From JBKPDV01 sp046728075 (GTDB lineage Bacteria > Acidobacteriota > Thermoanaerobaculia > UBA5066 > Gp7-AA6), in assembly GCA_046728075.1 (NCBI GenBank), contig JBKPDV010000045.1, positions 1 to 9,012 on the forward strand: a stretch of 9,012 nt of DNA. The letters run 5' to 3'. Position numbers and translations under genes: made by a program. The notes under the pieces are model-generated. The model was not told where the DNA came from, did not search any database, and saw only the letters and a program-made list of their open reading frames with translations. The stretch's first letter is position 1. Each line of letters begins with the position of its first letter. Below, piece after piece: positions 5,671-9,012 of this stretch.

Positions 5671-5719
5671 CTACCGACTACCGACTACCGACTACCGACT
5701 ACTGACTACTGACTACTGA
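5671..5719 (+). repeat. Seven tandem 7-bp units (CTACCGA x4, CTACTGA x3)
   Basis: Exact heptamers in perfect register: four CTACCGA followed by three CTACTGA, ending nine bases before the pirin ATG. The last unit supplies the TGA that with the next GG makes the GAGGA ribosome site. Because 7 is not a multiple of 3, the three TGA triplets (5703, 5710, 5717) fall in three different forward frames. Confidence 0.97.
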
Positions 5720-5728
5720 GGACTCACC

Positions 5729-6583
5729 ATGCCCTCCCGATCCGTCTCGCGCATCGTCACCGGCCTCAACACGCTCGAGGGGGCCGGCTTTCCGGTGCGG
5801 CGTCCCTTTCCTACGGCCGAGCTCTCGGACTTCGATCCCTTCCTGCTCCTGGATGAGATGGGCCCTGTCGAGTACCGGCCCGGAGAGGCCAAAGGCGCTC
5901 CGGACCACCCCCACCGCGGGTTCGAGACCGTGACCTACGTGCTCGACGGCCGCATGAATCACGAAGACTCGAAGGGGAACGCCGGGTGGCTCGGTCCGGG
6001 CGACGTTCAGTGGATGACAGCCGGGCGGGGCGTCGTCCATTCGGAGATGCCGGCGGCGGAGCTCGAGTCCCGCGGTGGCTCGATGCACGGCTTTCAACTC
6101 TGGGTCAACCTCCCGCGACGCGACAAGATGATGGAGCCGCGGTACCAGGAGATTCCTGCCTCGCGCATTCCCGAGGCTGTCAGTCCGGACGGGCGAGCTC
6201 GCATCCGCGTCCTCGCCGGAGAAGCGCTGGGCCGACGCGCGGTGATCGAGACCCGCACGCCGATCTTCTACCTCCACTATCGCCTGGAGCCGGGGGCCTC
6301 GATCGTCCAGCCGGCGCCGCCCGACTACAACGTGTTTGCCTGGGTTTTTTCGGGGGAGTCATTCTTTGGTCCGGAGAAGCGCGCCGCTTCCGAAGGAAAG
6401 ATGGTCCTCTTTGCGCCCGACGGCGACGAGGTGGCAATCTCGACAAAGGAGTCCCCGGCGGAGCTCCTGCTGGTCGGGGGAATCCCGCTCAAGGAGCCTG
6501 TCGCGCGGGCCGGTCCTTTCGTGATGAACACGCGCGCCGAAGTGATTCAGGCCTTCGAGGACTTTCAGGCCGGAAGATTCTGA
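5729..6583 (+). CDS. Pirin family bicupin protein
   Basis: 284 aa, typical pirin length. Soluble, cytoplasmic, metal-binding double-cupin protein; bacterial members (for example E. coli YhhW) show quercetin 2,3-dioxygenase activity, while others bind metabolic or regulatory partners. The N-terminal cupin shows the signature DHPHRGFETVTYVLDG (59-74) and PGDVQWMTAGRGVVHSEMP (90-108). The four metal ligands are present: His60, His62, His104, Glu106. The C-terminal cupin domain (about 175-275) is also complete, with no ligand set visible, as is normal. ATG 5729 follows GAGGA by about eight bases. It lies 110 bp downstream of the quinone oxidoreductase, separated by two repeat tracts. Shared quinone/aromatic redox chemistry is plausible but is inference from adjacency. 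Confidence 0.94.
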   Translation: MPSRSVSRIVTGLNTLEGAGFPVRRPFPTAELSDFDPFLLLDEMGPVEYRPGEAKGAPDHPHRGFETVTYVLDGRMNHEDSKGNAGWLGPGDVQWMTAGRGVVHSEMPAAELESRGGSMHGFQLWVNLPRRDKMMEPRYQEIPASRIPEAVSPDGRARIRVLAGEALGRRAVIETRTPIFYLHYRLEPGASIVQPAPPDYNVFAWVFSGESFFGPEKRAASEGKMVLFAPDGDEVAISTKESPAELLLVGGIPLKEPVARAGPFVMNTRAEVIQAFEDFQAGRF

Positions 6584-6596
6584 AGAAGTCGACACC

Positions 6597-6624
6597 GACT
6601 GTAGACTGTCGACTGTCGACTCTT
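6597..6624 (+). repeat. Heptamer tandem tract, GACTGTC type
   Basis: GACTGTA, GACTGTC, GACTGTC, then a decayed GACTCTT, at exact 7-bp period, filling the 48-bp gap between the pirin and the next gene. A further GTCGAC lies just before it at 6589-6594. All units share GACT with the upstream heptamers (GACTACC/GACTACT in rotated register), suggesting one repeat family. Confidence 0.8.
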
Positions 6625-6631
6625 TTCAAAA

Positions 6632-7426
6632 ATGACCGAGCCTGAAGACCCGAAAAAGTGGTGGCGGCGGGAGCCGATGGATGCCTCGGGGATCATGCGC
6701 ATCCGCACCGGTTTCCTTCCGCGGCTTTCCCGCGCGATACCCCGGCGCAAGCTCTGGCGCCCTCGAGTACGGTGGAGCCTGGCCATCCTGGTGTCGGGTC
6801 TCGCGATCGGAGCGGTCGGGGCGATGCACCGGCGCTCGATCGACAGTCGTTTGTCGGGCGCTCTTGCGGCCGAGCAGACGGCGCCTTTCGAAATCCAAAC
6901 CATCCGCCGGGACCTCGTGGACCTCGAGGTGGACGAGAAAGAGCTCTCTCGCGCTCTGGACGCGCGCCTGAAATATGCGGAGAGCCAGAAAGCCCGGGAC
7001 TTCTACATCGTGATCGACACGAAGGCGAAGCGCTTCGACTTCAAGTACGCCGATCGGGTCGTCCGGACCGCGAGCGTTGAGGTCGGCGCGCCCCGGACCG
7101 TCCAGACGAAGTCCGGAAAGAGCTGGACCTTCGCGCCGATTACGGGCGCCTTCAGCGTCCGCCAGAAGCTCGCGGACGCGGACTGGAAGGCCCCGGAATG
7201 GGCCTATGCGCTCGCACGCCTGCCCGCGCCCGATCCGCTGCCGGATATCTCGGCCGGCCTGGGCCGATACGTGATCGTCTTTGCCGATGGCTATGCGATC
7301 CACTCGCCCCCCGCCGCCGAAAGCCCCTTGAAAGGTCCCAAGCCCGGATCCTTTCTCGTGCCGGAGGCGGACCTGGCGGCAATCTGGAAGCGCGTCGGCC
7401 CGGAGACGCGGGTCTATATCTTTTAG
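6632..7426 (+). CDS. Membrane-anchored YkuD-fold protein lacking the catalytic motif
   Basis: 264 aa from ATG 6632. Order: basic N-terminal tail, one membrane helix (about 48-65), a charged helical stalk (about 88-122), then a C-terminal domain (about 123-264) that aligns by eye with the YkuD domain of the next gene. The closing segments correspond: GRYVIVFADGYAIHS here with GHYRLNIGNGYALHG there, and PEADLAAIWKRVGPETRVYIF with DADMEKLFQMARVGDEVIIY. Where the active enzyme has SHGCVR, this protein has KPGSFL: Ser240 replaces the nucleophile Cys, Pro replaces His, Leu replaces Arg. It therefore should not be an L,D-transpeptidase; a peptidoglycan-binding or partner role is possible. There is no ribosome site before 6632; ATG 6677 (GGGAG upstream) is an alternative start that keeps the membrane helix. 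Confidence 0.8.
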   Translation: MTEPEDPKKWWRREPMDASGIMRIRTGFLPRLSRAIPRRKLWRPRVRWSLAILVSGLAIGAVGAMHRRSIDSRLSGALAAEQTAPFEIQTIRRDLVDLEVDEKELSRALDARLKYAESQKARDFYIVIDTKAKRFDFKYADRVVRTASVEVGAPRTVQTKSGKSWTFAPITGAFSVRQKLADADWKAPEWAYALARLPAPDPLPDISAGLGRYVIVFADGYAIHSPPAAESPLKGPKPGSFLVPEADLAAIWKRVGPETRVYIF

Positions 7427-7447
7427 GACCATGGCTGACTCTCAATT

Positions 7448-7520
7448 CCCCCCGTCCCCCCGTCCCCCAGTCTCCCCGTCTGAGTCTCGGACGGGGGGAC
7501 GGGGCGACAGCGGGACGGGG
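7448..7520. repeat. Inverted arms of an 8-bp repeat, CCCCCCGT / GGACGGGG
   Basis: The left arm (7448-7479) is four octamers: CCCCCCGT twice, CCCCCAGT, CTCCCCGT. The right arm (7489-7520) is GGACGGGG twice, CGACAGCG, GGACGGGG. The two octamers are reverse complements in rotated register, so the element can fold into a long imperfect hairpin. The core CCCCGTC (7474-7480) pairs perfectly with GACGGGG (7490-7496) around nine bases. The right arm ends immediately before the transpeptidase start and may supply its weak G-rich ribosome site. Confidence 0.85.
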
Positions 7521-7522
7521 TG

Positions 7523-8479
7523 ATGGCCACGATGCAGGGCCCTCTCAAGTACCGCGCCGGTTTCCTGGGAGCCTGGGCCCTCTTCGTGATCTCCGCCGGG
7601 GTCTTTGCGCTCGCCGTTGCGGGAGAGGTGGAGAACGTCGCCGACGCTCGCTGGCTCGGACGGCTCGCGCGAATCGACCGCATGATCAACGAGCGACTGG
7701 CAGGAAAGGTCGAAGAGATGCGTGAGAGCGCGGAGGAGCGAGATGCCCGCGTGACTCGCCTGCGCTCCCGCGTGGAGCGCGCCGAGGTCCGACTCGAGGA
7801 GCCCCAGGACTCGCCTCAGGTGATCACCGTTTCGACCGCGGAGAATCGCGTTTACGTTCGCCAGGGAGGCAAGACGGTCTTTGCGGCAATCTGTTCGACC
7901 GGGAAGGGAACGAAGCTCGTCGTGGAAGGGGGCCGGGAGCTCATCTTCGACACGCCGACCGGGCGCTTCCGCGTCCTTTCGAAGGAGGAAAACCCGGTCT
8001 GGGTGCCGCCCGACTGGCATTACGTTGAGGAAGCGCGCAAGAAAAAGTTGAAGACCGTCAAGCTCGGCCCGGGCGAGCTGATCGACGCGGACACGGGCGC
8101 TCCCGTTCCGGCGGAGCCGGCCGGCGGGATCTGGACCTGGCTAAAGGGGGACAAGTCCCGCAGGCGCGTCCTGAAGGTGGAGCGAGGAACCGTCGTGGAG
8201 CTCGCCGCGGACGGTACCCAGAGGGAGCTGCCTCCCGGCGAGCTGATTCGGGCCGGTAAAACCCTCATCATTCCCCCATCGAGCGTTCCCCAGAGACGGT
8301 TCGAGAAAGTTCTCGGGCACTACCGCCTGAACATCGGGAATGGCTACGCGCTCCACGGTACGCTCGTAAAAGACCAACTCGGCCGCCCCGCCTCCCATGG
8401 CTGTGTCCGCCTGGGAGACGCCGATATGGAAAAGCTTTTTCAGATGGCGCGGGTCGGGGACGAGGTCATCATCTATTGA
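7523..8479 (+). CDS. L,D-transpeptidase (YkuD domain), membrane-anchored
   Basis: 318 aa from ATG 7523; GTG 7520 and ATG 7532 are also possible starts. It forms 3-3 peptidoglycan crosslinks or attaches proteins to peptidoglycan in the periplasm. Order: membrane anchor (about 12-34), Arg/Glu-rich coiled coil (about 46-94), YkuD domain (about 98-318). Conserved points: strand VITVSTAENRVYV, TPTG (144-147), HGT (His278), and the active-site block SHGCVRL with His292, Cys294 and Arg296. About 100 residues separate TPTG from the next conserved strand, with WVPPDWHYVEEA (about 160-171) and a Gly/Arg-rich stretch. This is much longer than in short YkuD enzymes and may be a lid or substrate-binding insert. 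The upstream neighbour has the same plan without catalytic residues. The stop codon lies inside the first unit of the following repeat. Confidence 0.93.
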   Translation: MATMQGPLKYRAGFLGAWALFVISAGVFALAVAGEVENVADARWLGRLARIDRMINERLAGKVEEMRESAEERDARVTRLRSRVERAEVRLEEPQDSPQVITVSTAENRVYVRQGGKTVFAAICSTGKGTKLVVEGGRELIFDTPTGRFRVLSKEENPVWVPPDWHYVEEARKKKLKTVKLGPGELIDADTGAPVPAEPAGGIWTWLKGDKSRRRVLKVERGTVVELAADGTQRELPPGELIRAGKTLIIPPSSVPQRRFEKVLGHYRLNIGNGYALHGTLVKDQLGRPASHGCVRLGDADMEKLFQMARVGDEVIIY

Positions 8480-8513
8480 TTCATTGGTTATTGGTTCATT
8501 GATTCATTGATGG
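8475..8513 (+). repeat. AT-rich ATTGATTC-type repeat, left arm
   Basis: Units ATTGATTC, ATTGGTT, ATTGGTTC, ATTGATTC, ATTGATGG at 7-8 bp period. The first unit includes the TGA stop of the transpeptidase, and later TGA triplets at 8500 and 8508 complete all three frames. The A/T content contrasts sharply with the surrounding GC-rich genes. Confidence 0.9.
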
Positions 8514-8544
8514 GAATCGGGGCGGAAAACCGGCTGTTCCGAAG

Positions 8545-8583
8545 TCAATCAACCAATGACTCCATGGATCAATGAATCAATCT
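8545..8583 (-). repeat. Inverted right arm of the ATTGATTC-type repeat
   Basis: On the minus strand this arm reads as the same octamer family. Its 14 bases at 8568-8581 are the exact reverse complement of ATTGATTCATTGAT at 8498-8511, and AACCAAT (8551-8557) is the complement of ATTGGTT (8483-8489). The spacer between the arms contains GGAA/TTCC and CGG/CCG pairings, so the whole 8475-8583 block can fold as one long hairpin. No T-run follows it. Confidence 0.85.
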
Positions 8584-8603
8584 CCCGCGACACAATTCCT
8601 CTC

Positions 8604-8632
8604 TTGACCAGGTGCGGCAGGCTCTCTAAAAT
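8604..8632 (+). promoter_or_regulatory. Sigma70-type promoter for the M15-like gene
   Basis: TTGACC (8604-8609), exactly 17 bases, then TAAAAT (8627-8632). Each hexamer is five of six to consensus with ideal spacing, making this the best promoter in the window. The expected transcript start (about 8639) is under ten bases before the start codon, so the leader is almost absent and there is no Shine-Dalgarno. Confidence 0.75.
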
Positions 8633-8647
8633 AACCTCACCCTCGTG

Positions 8648-9012
8648 ATGTCGAAGCGCCGTATCGCCCCACTGGCGGGGCTCTTATTTTTTTCGCTCCT
8701 CGGCAGTCTCGCCAGCAACCCTTCGCCCGCGCCCCTGGCCTCGCTGGGGGGCTTGTCCGGCCGGCTGCGCGCGGCGTTCGCGCTGCCGGGCGACAGCCTT
8801 GCGGCCGCCGCGGGCCCGCAGGGAGAGAGGCCGGGGATCGTCACCCTGTTTCGCGAGGGGGCGCGCGCGTTCCAACTGATCGTCATGAGGCCTTTTTCCG
8901 AGAAGATCGGGGGGCGCATCGGGGCATACCGGCTCGGCCGCTGGCCCTACGAGGGAGCCGATCCCGCCAATCCTGCCTATGCGGACCCGAAGGGCTTCAT
9001 CGAGGTCACGCC
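8648..9012 (+). CDS. Secreted protein, probable M15-type (D-Ala-D-Ala carboxypeptidase-like) peptidase, N-terminal part
   Basis: The frame is open from ATG 8648 (GTG 8645 is an alternative) to the window edge, 121 codons. An Arg/Lys start followed by a hydrophobic core and LASNPSPA (about 22-28) is a signal peptide. Residues about 62-121 contain IGAYRLGRWPYE (91-102) and end at PKGFIEVT (114-121). From memory this pattern is the N-terminal lead-in of a family of bacterial M15/DUF882-like peptidases, whose zinc-binding part (a YRTP-type strand and a Ser-Arg-His motif) would lie beyond the window. The catalytic residues are therefore not seen. Its position after two YkuD-fold genes supports a peptidoglycan role. 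It has its own promoter, so it is not simply part of their operon. Confidence 0.65.
   Translation, partial: MSKRRIAPLAGLLFFSLLGSLASNPSPAPLASLGGLSGRLRAAFALPGDSLAAAAGPQGERPGIVTLFREGARAFQLIVMRPFSEKIGGRIGAYRLGRWPYEGADPANPAYADPKGFIEVT

Noticed and set aside
5671..5719. CRISPR array
   Set aside because: Units are 7 bp with no spacers; it is a simple tandem repeat.
8498..8581. Miniature inverted-repeat transposon
   Set aside because: The 14-bp inverted repeat is made of internal octamer units, no target-site duplication is seen, and the element merges with the coding end of the neighbouring gene.

Overview
The window is GC-rich, gene-dense bacterial DNA, probably from a Gram-negative soil or sediment lineage. 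The style (strong G/C third positions, many unnamed small proteins, a periplasmic HtrA, YkuD proteins with a long insert) resembles Acidobacteriota, for example Thermoanaerobaculia. That placement is an inference from composition and family flavour; there is no rRNA or other phylogenetic marker here. I see no mobile element, tRNA, rRNA or CRISPR array.

Layout: (1) 1-72 is the tail of a + strand gene, meeting tail-to-tail a minus-strand pair: an alpha/beta hydrolase (445-1392) followed downstream by a small basic protein (82-372). (2) 1530-2051 is a two-membrane-segment protein with an almost leaderless promoter. (3) 2052-2615 holds a structured leader with a very strong Shine-Dalgarno and a 14-codon reading frame, then a small unknown protein. 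(4) 2636-2863 is a convergent gap packed with stem-loops and ending in the Rho-independent terminator of the minus-strand htrA/degP gene (2887-4398). (5) A 251-bp divergent region separates htrA from a quinone oxidoreductase (4650-5618), which is followed by a pirin (5729-6583). Both are plausibly redox or quinone/aromatic-related. (6) 6632 to the window end is a cell-wall block: a YkuD-fold protein whose active site has been lost, an intact L,D-transpeptidase, and the start of a probable M15-type peptidase.

Three observations stand out. First, each of the four consecutive gaps from 5619 to 8645 carries its own short tandem repeat of 7 or 8 bp. Two are arranged as inverted arms, and two place TGA in all three frames. 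Second, the catalytic cysteine, histidine and arginine of the YkuD motif are replaced in the first cell-wall protein, next to an intact homologue. Third, the alpha/beta hydrolase has cysteine where the family has its serine nucleophile. Promoter and RNA-structure calls are by eye and have not been folded or tested.
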